The translations under genes were made by a program, and so were the position numbers. Below, piece after piece: positions 8,138 to 16,089 of a stretch of DNA of 64,000 nt. Positions within the stretch are counted from its first letter, which is position 1, and each line of letters starts with the position of its first letter. This DNA comes from Meconema thalassinum (Eukaryota > Arthropoda > Insecta > Orthoptera > Tettigoniidae): NCBI GenBank assembly GCA_946902985.2, contig OX336389.2, positions 145,751,099 through 145,815,098 of the forward strand. The letters run 5' to 3'. The notes under the pieces were generated by a model. The model made no database searches. It worked only from the letters and a program-made list of their open reading frames with translations, and was not told where the DNA came from.

Positions 8138-9347
8138 CTCTGGTCACCATATTGGACAGTGGTTGATAAAACACTTGCGCCTCGTGAACAATAAGGCAAT
8201 AGGCTGTTGTTTTTTCTGGAATAACTGTCGATGTTTCAAATTCTAGTCTGATATCAATTGTTGTTTCCTTCATCGACTCCTCCAAATACGAACAGTCCAT
8301 CACCACCAGAGGCGCCTTGGACTTGAAGTTTTGTGGTGATAATAGCGGACATGCCTCTTTCTGATAATAGGAAGACTGAAAGTTTACAAACATGTCATAG
8401 AGCTTACCATATTTGTTCTTGTTAAAGTTTAAATCCATTCCCTCATAGGGAAAGGTAACTCCGTTCAAAAAGAGTCGTATATTTCGTAATTGGATGTGGT
8501 CAAATTTTGATGCATCTTTATTCTGTTGATATTTGCGATCTGTTTGAAATCCAACCAGGACGTAGAGTGGCCGCTCTGTATACCGTGAGGTTTTTATAGA
8601 CCAAGTATGTGTATCGGAGAGTGGTAATACCGGGTATTCATGCAGCTCCCAGCTTCTAAATTGAATGGGTAAAGCTGTATCCTTCTCCACAATCTTGAGC
8701 AGACTCAATTTTTTCTGATCTGATAGAGTAACGTGCGGTACTTTCCATAGAATTCGTTGCAGTAGAATTTTTGTATCTATTGGCGCTGTATCAGCTCCCT
8801 TTAGCGCATTATAATCACTCCTGTCTCGTACAAGAATCAGATCCTGTCTTGCGTTCACAACAATGCGCTTATGATCCTCTGCAAAGCCTAGTATTAATTT
8901 TAGAGGTAAATGTCCAGTAAATGTACCATCATCGTTAATCATCCAGTCGTTGGTTGAGTTGGGACACCAACCAGCCATACAAAAAGCTTTACTCTCTTCG
9001 CTTCCGTACGAGGGATAAAGTTTCATGACACTTGTTATGCCAACATTTCGAGTAGTATCCACTTCAATACCGTTGATCACGTAGCGAACCTCAGAAAACA
9101 AAAAGGCCAAAGCATTGTTGGCCAACTTTGACGTTGTTGGAATGGTACCATCCAATTTGGTGAGTTGCCCTTCAATCTGGATGTAACTTTCATGTGGAAG
9201 CGTGTAGATATCTTGTTGGTTAATAGTAATTCGAATCTCATCATTATTATTTAGTCCCTGAGTATACGGTTGGTAGGAATGGTGTTCAATTCTTACAATA
9301 CCCTCCTGAACTTCGACAGGGTTTGTTACGTCTAGAATCGAATTCAT
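8133..9347 (-). CDS. major capsid protein, double jelly-roll
   Basis: I place the start at ATG 9347 (MNSILDVTNPVEVQ), giving 404 residues; the longer frame to 9392 opens with GTG. The N-terminal pattern, with paired strands such as DEIRITINQQDIYTLP and YIQIEGQLT, followed by FLFSEVRYVINGIEVD and a second set of strands (PLYVLVGFQTDR; LRNIRLFLNGVTFPYEG; TIDIRLEFET), matches the Polinton major capsid protein family, whose members form hexagonal capsomers from a double jelly roll. It lies directly downstream of the minor capsid gene, as in other Polintons. A TATA-like TATAAA at 9456-9451 precedes it. The frame is intact, so capsid building capacity may be retained. Confidence 0.9.
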   Translation of the reverse strand: MNSILDVTNPVEVQEGIVRIEHHSYQPYTQGLNNNDEIRITINQQDIYTLPHESYIQIEGQLTKLDGTIPTTSKLANNALAFLFSEVRYVINGIEVDTTRNVGITSVMKLYPSYGSEESKAFCMAGWCPNSTNDWMINDDGTFTGHLPLKLILGFAEDHKRIVVNARQDLILVRDRSDYNALKGADTAPIDTKILLQRILWKVPHVTLSDQKKLSLLKIVEKDTALPIQFRSWELHEYPVLPLSDTHTWSIKTSRYTERPLYVLVGFQTDRKYQQNKDASKFDHIQLRNIRLFLNGVTFPYEGMDLNFNKNKYGKLYDMFVNFQSSYYQKEACPLLSPQNFKSKAPLVVMDCSYLEESMKETTIDIRLEFETSTVIPEKTTAYCLIVHEAQVFYQPLSNMVTRV

Positions 9348-9464
9348 GACGTAAGATGTAACCAAGTTGTTGTAGGATCTGCTTGTTGACACGTGTTAAC
9401 CTGTACACGTGTTGAGCACAACTAACACCTGCTCTTGACAGCGTTGCCGCTTTATACACTTGTT

Positions 9465-10187
9465 TCATGCTGGCTTCAAATACAGTTTGTAGGTCACAGG
9501 TGTATGAGGGTCTAACCGGATGAGACGTTGGTTTCTATTCACCAGTCTTAAGGTAATATTCCTGATGTTGCTCACACTCACAGGATGATAGAGCACCACC
9601 GACGGGTTTTCGCGGATGATATAACCACCAGGTGAAGTAACAATAAAATCATAAAGCGAATGCGAGGGATCTTGATTGGTGTAGACGTCTGTAATAATAT
9701 TACACGTGACAGATATGTGATGATCTTCAATTATTTTCACCGGTTGGTCAGACTTGTGTATCACGTTTGGTACTAACACTTGTGGTGAATAGCCCAACAA
9801 TGACCCAATCGAATCTGGTTGAGATTTAAAATCAATCCTAAAAGAAGAAAGAATACTGCAGCGATGTGTCACGTTGTTGGCTATGAGTTCAAACTTGCGT
9901 GTCCCGTCCAGAAATGCTTTTAGACTAAATTCTTTGGTGAGAGTTGTGTAGATGTGATCGTGAATATCATCTACGGTGTAGCTGCCAGACGGTAGAGTTA
10001 ACACATAGTCATCGTAGTAGAACTTATCATTGACGTCTTCAATTACGTTGCAGATTCTATTATAGCCTTCAAACGAAACAAGTCCCAACACGTAGGGTCG
10101 TCGTCCCAATTCAATAGGAGGATAAAAGTCAACAGTTACTTCCGCACCTTGTCCGTGCACTGTAAACGTTCTACTTTCTGTTGTCAT
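9465..10187 (-). CDS. minor capsid (penton-like) protein, single jelly-roll
   Basis: ATG at 10187 gives 240 residues; a GTG three codons upstream is dispensable. The sequence has the N-terminal VTVDFYPPIELG strand, then GLVSFEGYNRICNV, a YDDYVLTLPSGSYTV loop, VTCNIITDVYTNQ and a C-terminal NITLRLVNRNQ, the pattern of the Polinton minor capsid protein that occupies the vertices. It follows the protease gene with 10 nt between the protease stop and this ATG. A TATATAAG box (10223-10216) lies within the end of the protease coding sequence, 29 nt from this ATG. Confidence 0.85.
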   Translation of the reverse strand: MTTESRTFTVHGQGAEVTVDFYPPIELGRRPYVLGLVSFEGYNRICNVIEDVNDKFYYDDYVLTLPSGSYTVDDIHDHIYTTLTKEFSLKAFLDGTRKFELIANNVTHRCSILSSFRIDFKSQPDSIGSLLGYSPQVLVPNVIHKSDQPVKIIEDHHISVTCNIITDVYTNQDPSHSLYDFIVTSPGGYIIRENPSVVLYHPVSVSNIRNITLRLVNRNQRLIRLDPHTPVTYKLYLKPA

Positions 10188-10197
10188 AATGACCACG

Positions 10198-10548
10198 TCA
10201 CCCGCCGTGCTCGGTCTTATATAGAAAAGTCAAACATAGACGACCGCACTGTTGCGTGTTAAAATTTTGCACTCGTTTCACATTATAGTGTATTGTTGCA
10301 CTGCTTCCAAAATAGCGAACAAGCTCTGTCGGAGGAGGAAGATTTCCAAAACTGTCAAAGTACCACACGGTTCGACCATGCTTTATGTAGGCCACATAAT
10401 GCGTTCCCGGTCCATGACTGTCATCCAAATTGACAACTGCACTTTCATGGCTCCGTGGTCGAGACGGTAGTTGGTTGCGCATAAACACGCCTCGAAAGTG
10501 GGAGATCTTAAGCTGTTTTGCATATCTTATAACTTCCTCATGCGTCAT
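10198..10548 (-). CDS. adenain-like cysteine protease (C5 family type)
   Basis: ATG at 10548, 116 residues. The catalytic triad pattern of adenovirus-type proteases is visible in order: His50 in GTHYVAY, Asp65 in WYFDSFG and Cys101 in NTQQCGRLC. At 116 residues it is a compact version of the fold. In Polintons it is thought to process capsid precursors. It lies between the pX-like gene (23 nt between that gene's stop and this ATG) and the minor capsid gene. No separate TATA box is obvious, so it may share the pX transcript. The frame is intact. Confidence 0.9.
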   Translation of the reverse strand: MTHEEVIRYAKQLKISHFRGVFMRNQLPSRPRSHESAVVNLDDSHGPGTHYVAYIKHGRTVWYFDSFGNLPPPTELVRYFGSSATIHYNVKRVQNFNTQQCGRLCLTFLYKTEHGG

Positions 10549-10571
10549 GGCTCGTCGTGGCAGTGCATCGA

Positions 10572-11024
10572 TTAACCGTTTTTTGGCGACATGTAAATGC
10601 CGAGTCCTTTCTTGTAGGGTGCTAGCTTCATGTTCACACCTTTACCGCGCAGTGCTATGGCCTCCATAGTTTTATTATGCCTTTCACTTTCCTTCAACTG
10701 TTGCTTCGCCTCCTCAACAGCTTTCACCGTTCGTGCTACCGCACTTGCTCCTCCAAGAAGTGAACCCAGGGCTGCTAGTCCAGCAAACAGTGCAGGTAAA
10801 AATCCACCACGTTTCGGCACAGGAATAACTCGGGCACGTTTTCTAAAACGTAGTTTACTTTTGGGATTCGCATGCAATCGTGCTGCTCGGAGTGCTTTCT
10901 TAATAGCCAACTCACTATTTGTTTCTCCGCGCGAAGCTTGACGTGCCGCATGAAGAATAGCTTTAAAACCTCCCTTTCTGGTCAACTTCTTCCTCTTCTT
11001 CACCGCATATCTCTGTTTCACCAT
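10572..11024 (-). CDS. pX-like basic, hydrophobic-centre Polinton protein
   Basis: ATG at 11024, 150 residues; the longer frame to 11072 opens with TTG. The N terminus is very basic (KKRKKLTRKGGF; LRFRKRARV), then a glycine/alanine-rich hydrophobic stretch (GGFLPALFAGLAALGSLLGG, residues 73-92), then a charged helix and a KGVNMKLAPYKKGLGIYM tail. This arrangement is common to Polinton and adenoviral-type small core or membrane proteins, which are often protease substrates. Its opening resembles the basic start of the PLA2-like protein. Family assignment is by pattern only. Confidence 0.65.
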   Translation of the reverse strand: MVKQRYAVKKRKKLTRKGGFKAILHAARQASRGETNSELAIKKALRAARLHANPKSKLRFRKRARVIPVPKRGGFLPALFAGLAALGSLLGGASAVARTVKAVEEAKQQLKESERHNKTMEAIALRGKGVNMKLAPYKKGLGIYMSPKNG

Positions 11025-11105
11025 CGCGACCAAAGAACAAGACAACCTCACACCGCAAAGTATAGAACACAACTAACACTCCTCAGGAAGGGAACCTGTA
11101 GTTAT

Positions 11106-12146
11106 TTATTCAATGGTGGCTGTATATTCAAGTTCTATATACAGAGGAAAATCGTTCATCGTTTTCCCCACCTCTTTTTCTTCAGACGAGAGTTTCAAGT
11201 GAAAGAATAATTTGTCTCCGGCTTTCACCGGTTGATCAATAAGTGGTTGAACACTACCGTTTAATCGTACCTCTAAATGTTTCAAATCTGGTGCATACTC
11301 AATTACACGAATGGCACCATCATACATTAAACGATAATTGTCATACCCCGAACGTAGTATGTAGACGAGGTTATTGGGATCTTTTACCGGTTGTTGGTTT
11401 ACAATGTGAAGCAGAAATATAGAGGGTATTGATTTAATAAAAAGCGATAACCGTTGTTCCAAAAATCGTTTGGTCGTCACGTCGTGAGGTTGCACAGGAT
11501 CAGCAACTTCGGCTATTCGTCTTCGCTTCATCTGTAGAGCGTTCTCCTTAATTTCCCACACCTTTTCCATTTCAGAGTTTAAAAACCGTTTTGTACAAAC
11601 ATCTTGATCATCTTCAGGATCGGCCACATGCACAAGGCGTGCATTATTTGCTGTATAGCCCTTTGCAGTTAGGGTGGGCACAATACTGAGCACCTGTTTC
11701 ACCTTGTTATCTACATAGTCCTTTCGAGCAGCGTCCGTGTTGTTTGTTGGAAGAGCCAGCTGAGTGATTCGACGTTGGTGTACGTCATAGTCCTTTGCTT
11801 CTGTTAACACCACAGCATTGGTTAACACATAGGCTTTGGTGCACACATCTTGATCGTTCACAGGATCTGCAACGCCTGTAATACGTTTATTCTGAGCCTC
11901 ATAATCTCCTTTGATACGTCGTAATCGATAATAATCTACATACTTTTTTGAACATGCGTCCGAGGGTAATACGGGTTCTGTTATATTGGTCAATCGCTTT
12001 CCATTAAAGTCGTAATTGCCATCTGTAGTGCGTGACAATACATTAGCATCGACATATCGTTTAGTAGCCGGATCTGTATCATGTTTTGGATCGTTTGTCA
12101 AAGCAAATCGTTCATTTGTTTTGAGAGTTCTTCCAAAGGCGTCCAT
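11106..12146 (-). CDS. tail-fibre-like repeat protein of the Polinton
   Basis: ATG at 12146, 346 residues. About six ~40-residue repeats fill residues 1-230, each ending in a motif like DPATKRYVD, DACSKKYVD, DVCTKAYV, DAARKDYVD, DVCTKRFL and DVTTKRFL after an RIxxVADPV-type segment. The same DAATKxYVD repeat is familiar from phage tail fibres and collars. The last ~110 residues are non-repetitive (beta-rich, HLEVRLNGSVQPLIDQP), suitable for a knob. The stop codon lies within an AATAAA (11110-11105), so stop and poly(A) signal overlap. An attachment-fibre role is inferred from the repeat and from its place beside capsid genes. Confidence 0.7.
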   Translation of the reverse strand: MDAFGRTLKTNERFALTNDPKHDTDPATKRYVDANVLSRTTDGNYDFNGKRLTNITEPVLPSDACSKKYVDYYRLRRIKGDYEAQNKRITGVADPVNDQDVCTKAYVLTNAVVLTEAKDYDVHQRRITQLALPTNNTDAARKDYVDNKVKQVLSIVPTLTAKGYTANNARLVHVADPEDDQDVCTKRFLNSEMEKVWEIKENALQMKRRRIAEVADPVQPHDVTTKRFLEQRLSLFIKSIPSIFLLHIVNQQPVKDPNNLVYILRSGYDNYRLMYDGAIRVIEYAPDLKHLEVRLNGSVQPLIDQPVKAGDKLFFHLKLSSEEKEVGKTMNDFPLYIELEYTATIE

Positions 12147-12182
12147 GGTTACACTGGAACTGAAACACCCGTTTGCCTCATG

Positions 12183-12188
12183 TATATA
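12183..12188. promoter_or_regulatory. palindromic TATATA serving two divergent genes
   Basis: TATATA reads the same on both strands. It lies 35 nt before the plus-strand ATPase ATG (12223) and 37 nt before the minus-strand fibre ATG (12146). No other TATA lies between the genes. Confidence 0.6.
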
Positions 12189-12222
12189 GAGACCAGCTCT
12201 TCCCCTTTCACATTTAGTTGAT

Positions 12223-12914
12223 ATGCAGATTATTAAGCAACAACATTCACTTCCGGTGGGAGACTTGGTTTCACACCTCTTCTCATCATCGTCCGAACAA
12301 CGTCATGGATCACTCTTCCCATCCTCCATTCGCTGTCTCATCGCCGGCCCGTCGGGATGTGGAAAAACCAATCTTCTGCTTACCCTCATCACCTCCTTAA
12401 ACGGAGTGCGCTTTCAAAATATCTATATTTTTGCCAAATCGCTGTATCAACCGCTGTATGTGTTCTTGGAACAGGTCATGTCAGGTCTGCGCAACATGGA
12501 CTACTTCACATTCGCAGCGCACGAAGATGTCATTTCTCCAGACAATGTTCGCCCCATTCGCTTATGATTTTTGACGATGTGGCCACAGAACGACAGGGCA
12601 TTATTCAGGCTTACTTTAGCATGGGACGTCATAAATATATTGATTGTTTTTATCTCACTCAAACCTATTCGCGAATACCAAAACAGTTGATTCGTGACAA
12701 TGCCAACGTGATTGTTCTCTTCCGTCAGGATGAGCGCAACATGCATCACGTCTACGATGATCACGTGAACCCAGACATGACCTTTCAAGCCTTTACACAG
12801 TTGTGTGCCATGTGTTGGAACGCTCATCACCACAGTTGTCTTGTTATTGATAAGCAGAGCAACATCAACAATGGACGCTACCGCATGGGATTTGATCATT
12901 TCATTCGTATTTAA
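12223..12914 (+). pseudogene. A32-like genome-packaging ATPase with a frame break
   Basis: The first part (ATG 12223 to the stop at 12565-12567, 114 residues) holds Walker A, CLIAGPSGCGKTNLL. The rest continues in another frame from about 12555 to TAA 12912-12914 and holds Walker B, LMIFDDVATE, and a glutamine sensor-like FYLTQTYSRIP. Together this is the FtsK/HerA-type packaging ATPase of Polintons and related viruses. The switch lies in the short C run near 12552-12556 and is a one-base shift; it could be a mutation or, less likely, programmed shifting. The stop codon falls in a TATA-like TATTTAAG that precedes the next gene. Confidence 0.85.
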
Positions 12915-12915
12915 G
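12908..12915 (+). promoter_or_regulatory. TATA-like TATTTAAG overlapping the ATPase stop codon
   Basis: This element contains the ATPase TAA (12912-12914) and lies 41 nt before the next ATG (12956). It is weaker than the other TATA boxes in the element. Confidence 0.4.
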
Positions 12916-12955
12916 TAGCTGCATCGCTTTTCTAAACATCATTAGTTCAGATGTC

Positions 12956-13927
12956 ATGGCGACAACAGGGAGTCAATTAAAAAAGCACATAATCCGTGCG
13001 CGAAATAGCATTCGACAAAAGTTTCGCTATCTAAAACGTGCACATGCCGACAGTGAATTGTTTGTCGAAAAACATTTGAAATCACCTCTGGAAGCTGTGT
13101 TGAAAGGAACAACAAAGCCTAGTACACGCTCAAAAGAAACACAAACAATTGAAGAGGAGGAGGAAGAAAATGATGAAGAACCTGAGGATGTTTTTTCTCC
13201 ATTGCTTCCGTCTTCTGACACCAAAGAATCACCGCTGCCCCAGTTTTTGAAAACATCAATAATTGCTGAAACACCTACTAGACTCAAAGAAAAGCAGCCT
13301 ACTCTTAAAGAAATATTGAATACGCCCGAACAATATGTGCGGTTAAAATCCATTTTACTACAAAATTATGGTGCGTTGGTTACCCCCTTCCTTGAAGATC
13401 TTTTTACTAAGAAAACTGATACTACCTATGGTGTTCGCTATGAAAACAATAGATTTCGAATTGGCGATTCAGCAATCAAGATAAGTGACAATGTTTTGAT
13501 TGTTAAAACAGTTCGTTATAAATTGACGCCAGGGCTTTTAGAACTTTTATTTTCACGTACACCTTCTACCGAGGACTATGATAAAGAAGATCTTGAAAAG
13601 TATAAAGACATCTTGATGGCTACAAATGGTTTTAGACGTAATTATAAACGTTCTGAAGCAATAAATGCTAATAAGGGCTTCAAATATAAAACCATCATAT
13701 CAAAATTGTTTCCCACCTATGCAAGTGTTCGCCGTGCAAATTCAGCGTCCGGTATCACGTTTAATACTTTGAAACCATTCATCGATTTCGCCTATTGGAA
13801 CAATCCAAATAAGTTGGTTAAACGTCTGCAACTGTTGCGTGCATCGGAACAGGCCGGTCATACCGGACACGAGGCGGAAGTTTTAGAAATAGAAGAGGAG
13901 CTTCGTCATGCTGGCATTATTGTCTAA
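12956..13927 (+). CDS. conserved Polinton protein with DUF8207-type domain
   Basis: ATG at 12956, 323 residues. The N terminus is basic and helical, followed by an acidic linker (EEEEENDEEPEDVF). The C-terminal half carries the segment RYENNRFRIGDS...VRYKLTPGLLELLFSRTP, then EDLEKYKDILMATN and NKGFKYKTIISKLFP, which I recognise from many insect Polinton and derived proteins (DUF8207). Function is unknown. The gene sits between ATPase and integrase, and its stop overlaps the integrase start by one base (TAATG at 13925-13929). Confidence 0.8.
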   Translation: MATTGSQLKKHIIRARNSIRQKFRYLKRAHADSELFVEKHLKSPLEAVLKGTTKPSTRSKETQTIEEEEEENDEEPEDVFSPLLPSSDTKESPLPQFLKTSIIAETPTRLKEKQPTLKEILNTPEQYVRLKSILLQNYGALVTPFLEDLFTKKTDTTYGVRYENNRFRIGDSAIKISDNVLIVKTVRYKLTPGLLELLFSRTPSTEDYDKEDLEKYKDILMATNGFRRNYKRSEAINANKGFKYKTIISKLFPTYASVRRANSASGITFNTLKPFIDFAYWNNPNKLVKRLQLLRASEQAGHTGHEAEVLEIEEELRHAGIIV

Positions 13928-14982
13928 TGAGTCAACGTGTTCACACACCCTCGCCTGTTAAGGCTGGCATTGCTCGCGAGTTGCATAGACCAGCTCGTCG
14001 TCTCTACCATCGTCGTCGTGTCATCACACGGGGCGTTGACGATCTTTGGCAAGCTGATCTCGTTGAAATGATTCCCTATGCCAAAGCTAACAACGGGGTC
14101 AACTATCTGCTCACCGTCATCGACGTTTATTCTAAAATGGCCTTTGTTGAACCTGTTCGGAATAAATCTGCACAACTGGTCACCGCTGCATTCAAGACCA
14201 TCGTTCAGCGGTCAAGACGACAACCTCGTTTGCTTCAAACAGATCAAGGCAAAGAATTTTTCAACAAGACTTTTTCCGCTTATCTCAAATCGCTTGACAT
14301 CCATCACTATTCCACTTTTAGCAATCTAAAGGCAAGTGTTGTAGAACGTTTCAACCGCACACTCAAGACGCGCATGTGGGAACAATTTACAGCAAGAGGA
14401 TCCTATCGCTGGCTTGAACTTGTAGGCGACCTGGTGACACGTTACAACAACACTAAACATAGAACCATCAAAATGAAACCACGCCTTGTAACCAAGAACA
14501 TTGCGCAATTGGATCGCATTCATCACAAAATCAAAACAGTAGATCCACGACGTCATCAATTACGTATTGGTGATTATGTGCGCATCAGTAAACATAAATC
14601 AATCTTCGCCAAAGGATACACACCAAACTGGAGCACGGAAATATTTCGTATTCGCAAGGTAAAACTTTCTAATCCAGTTGTTTATTTACTTGATGACCTC
14701 AACAAGCAGCCAATCCAAGGAGGATTCTACATGGAGGAACTGCAAAGGACGCAATATCCCAAGCATTATCTTGTTGAAAAAATTGTACAAAAACGTGGCA
14801 ATAAACTTTTTGTTAAGTGGTTAGGTTTTAATGCCACATATAATTCATGGATTAATAAATCAGATCTGGTGTACACCTTCTTGTTTTTATTTCATGTCGA
14901 GCTGGCCGACTCAACATGCTATGCGATTTGTATCCTACCCCCACCCTACCATTTACAGGAAATACTACTCCAGATTCATTGA
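13927..14982 (+). CDS. Polinton retroviral-type integrase with chromodomain, running past the element end
   Basis: ATG at 13927, 351 residues. The DDE catalytic triad is visible as Asp44 (WQADLVEM), Asp106 (LLQTDQGKEF) and Glu140 (ASVVERFNRTLK). A C-terminal chromodomain (HYLVEKIVQKRG...VKWLGFNATYNSW, about 279-310) would target chromatin. The enzyme inserts the element and makes 6-bp target duplications in this family. Unusually, the frame has no stop inside the element: it passes through the right terminal repeat and ends 60 nt out in host flank at 14982. The last ~20 codons are therefore host-derived. It starts on the last base of the previous gene's stop codon. Catalytic residues are intact. 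Confidence 0.93.
   Translation: MSQRVHTPSPVKAGIARELHRPARRLYHRRRVITRGVDDLWQADLVEMIPYAKANNGVNYLLTVIDVYSKMAFVEPVRNKSAQLVTAAFKTIVQRSRRQPRLLQTDQGKEFFNKTFSAYLKSLDIHHYSTFSNLKASVVERFNRTLKTRMWEQFTARGSYRWLELVGDLVTRYNNTKHRTIKMKPRLVTKNIAQLDRIHHKIKTVDPRRHQLRIGDYVRISKHKSIFAKGYTPNWSTEIFRIRKVKLSNPVVYLLDDLNKQPIQGGFYMEELQRTQYPKHYLVEKIVQKRGNKLFVKWLGFNATYNSWINKSDLVYTFLFLFHVELADSTCYAICILPPPYHLQEILLQIH
14849..14922 (-). repeat. Polinton right terminal inverted repeat
   Basis: This is the reverse complement of 1-74 with one mismatch. It overlaps the integrase reading frame: the end of the chromodomain is coded inside the repeat, and an AATAAA at 14854-14859 lies in those codons. Unique flank starts at about 14923. 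Confidence 0.93.
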
Positions 14983-15360
14983 CGTTTGTTTACCATTGAG
15001 CACATTCAACAACCAGTTCATTCCCCCTCTCTCTCTCAATTCCATTCACTACTCCCGATACCATTGATGTTTGTTTACCATTGAGCGCTTTCAACCCCAT
15101 CTTGTTTGTCTCTAAGACCCATTCACACCTAACCAACCTACCACGTCAGGGTCCAAACAACCACCGCCATCCACCGCCATTCATGTTTTCCATTCAAAAC
15201 ACTCCCGTTCATGACCTACCCCACATCTCCGTAATCTGCTGTGACGTCACACACACCAGTTACACTAATGTTTTCCATTCAAAACACTCTCGTTCATGAC
15301 CTACCTCACATCCAGTAATCTGCTGTGACGTCACACACACACACACACACACCAGTTGAC
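14923..15360. repeat. short tandem duplications in the Polinton's right flank
   Basis: Two blocks are duplicated. TTGTTTACCATTGAGC occurs near 14984 and 15068. A ~83-bp block starting at TGTTTTCCATTCAAAACAC occurs near 15184 and 15269. Each copy of the second block ends in a perfect cAMP-response-type TGACGTCA (15242-15249 and 15326-15333), then a CA-rich tract that in copy two is a (CA)n run to 15352. I see no gene. Confidence 0.7.
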
Positions 15361-15529
15361 CGTTCAATTCTCTGCCGATTCATTCACAACCAAGGATTCG
15401 GAAACCTTCGGCAACACTCGGATCTCATCGGGATCAAAGCAAAGCTATATAGCCCAGGATAATATCAGAGAAGGCGCTCAGTCCAAGAGAGAGACAGGGT
15501 CGAGGAGGGTCTCGTGCAGACACTCTTCC

Positions 15530-15655
15530 ATCCTTCCCCCTCATCCCCAACCTCGCCACCACCCCCCCTCCCCCTCCCCACCCCCACTCCCCCTCCCCAC
15601 CCCCACTCCCCCTCCCCACCCCCACTCCTCCCCCTCCACCCACACCCCCTCAAAC
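15530..15655. repeat. C-rich minisatellite (G-quadruplex/i-motif prone)
   Basis: Nearly pure C with A or T interruptions; the unit is about 18 bp (CCCCACTCCCCCTCCCCA) repeated three or more times. Long open frames on both strands here are low-complexity artefacts. Confidence 0.85.
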
Positions 15656-15726
15656 CGGTTCCTGGACCCTCCGAAGGTTTGTTTACCTTCCGGGGTCCCG
15701 GCGACCTTGGGGGTCAATGACCTACC

Positions 15727-15770
15727 TCAAGGTCATTGAGCATGACCTACCTCAAGGTCATTGACCTTGA
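15727..15770. promoter_or_regulatory. cluster of nuclear-receptor-type half sites with a perfect 19-bp palindrome
   Basis: TCAAGGTCA occurs at 15727-15735 and 15752-15760, and inverted at 15762-15770. The last two form TCAAGGTCATTGACCTTGA, an inverted repeat of AGGTCA with one base between halves (IR-1), the arrangement of ecdysone-receptor elements. TCAAGGTCA itself is the extended site used by FTZ-F1 and ERR-type receptors. Function here is inference; no host gene is adjacent. Confidence 0.45.
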
Positions 15771-15828
15771 CACGCCCCCCTCATTTGCATAAATAACGGT
15801 ATTTGGTTCAAAACCCCCATAGCCTCCC

Positions 15829-15985
15829 TGCGTGAGATTAATTTCTTCGTAAGCCTATGTATATATATATATATATTTATATATAAATGACTGATATGGC
15901 CTCTGGCGTGAGATTAATTTCTCCGTAAACCTATGTATGTCTGGTAAGGTCTCTAGCGTGAGATTAATTTCTTCATAAGCCTACA
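15829..15985. repeat. three copies of a ~35-bp GCGTGAGATTAATTTC repeat
   Basis: Copies start near 15830, 15906 and 15956, each continuing into TTCGTAAGCCTATGTAT-like sequence. The first spacing holds an (AT)n run (15861-15888). No gene seen. Confidence 0.75.
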
Positions 15986-16089
15986 GGTGTGTGTGTGCTG
16001 AAGGGCTTTGGTGCTTAAGGCTAATGGAATACAATGGCAAAAAAAATCTTATGTTAAGTAAATATAGGGTTGATAGGTGTTAACTCTGC

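Larger units (their letters stand above)
1..14922. mobile_element. Maverick/Polinton element, nearly complete, non-autonomous
   Basis: Polintons are self-synthesising, virus-like DNA transposons of eukaryotes. Seen here: inverted termini at both ends, protein-primed PolB, DDE integrase, packaging ATPase, adenain-like protease, major and minor capsid proteins and several accessory genes within 15 kb. The layout is a short plus-strand PolB gene, a minus-strand structural block converging on it, and a plus-strand ATPase-DUF8207-INT block at the right. Length is at the low end of the usual 15-20 kb because the N-terminal part of PolB is gone. The left edge coincides with the window edge, so the 6-bp target duplication expected of Polintons cannot be checked. 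A SINE (about 2700-2998) and a LINE fragment (about 3541-3935) have inserted in it, so the insertion is not brand new. Confidence 0.95.

Noticed and set aside
15356..15739. Proline-rich protein frames over the C-rich tract
   Set aside because: Low-complexity DNA; frames open on both strands and start on non-ATG codons.
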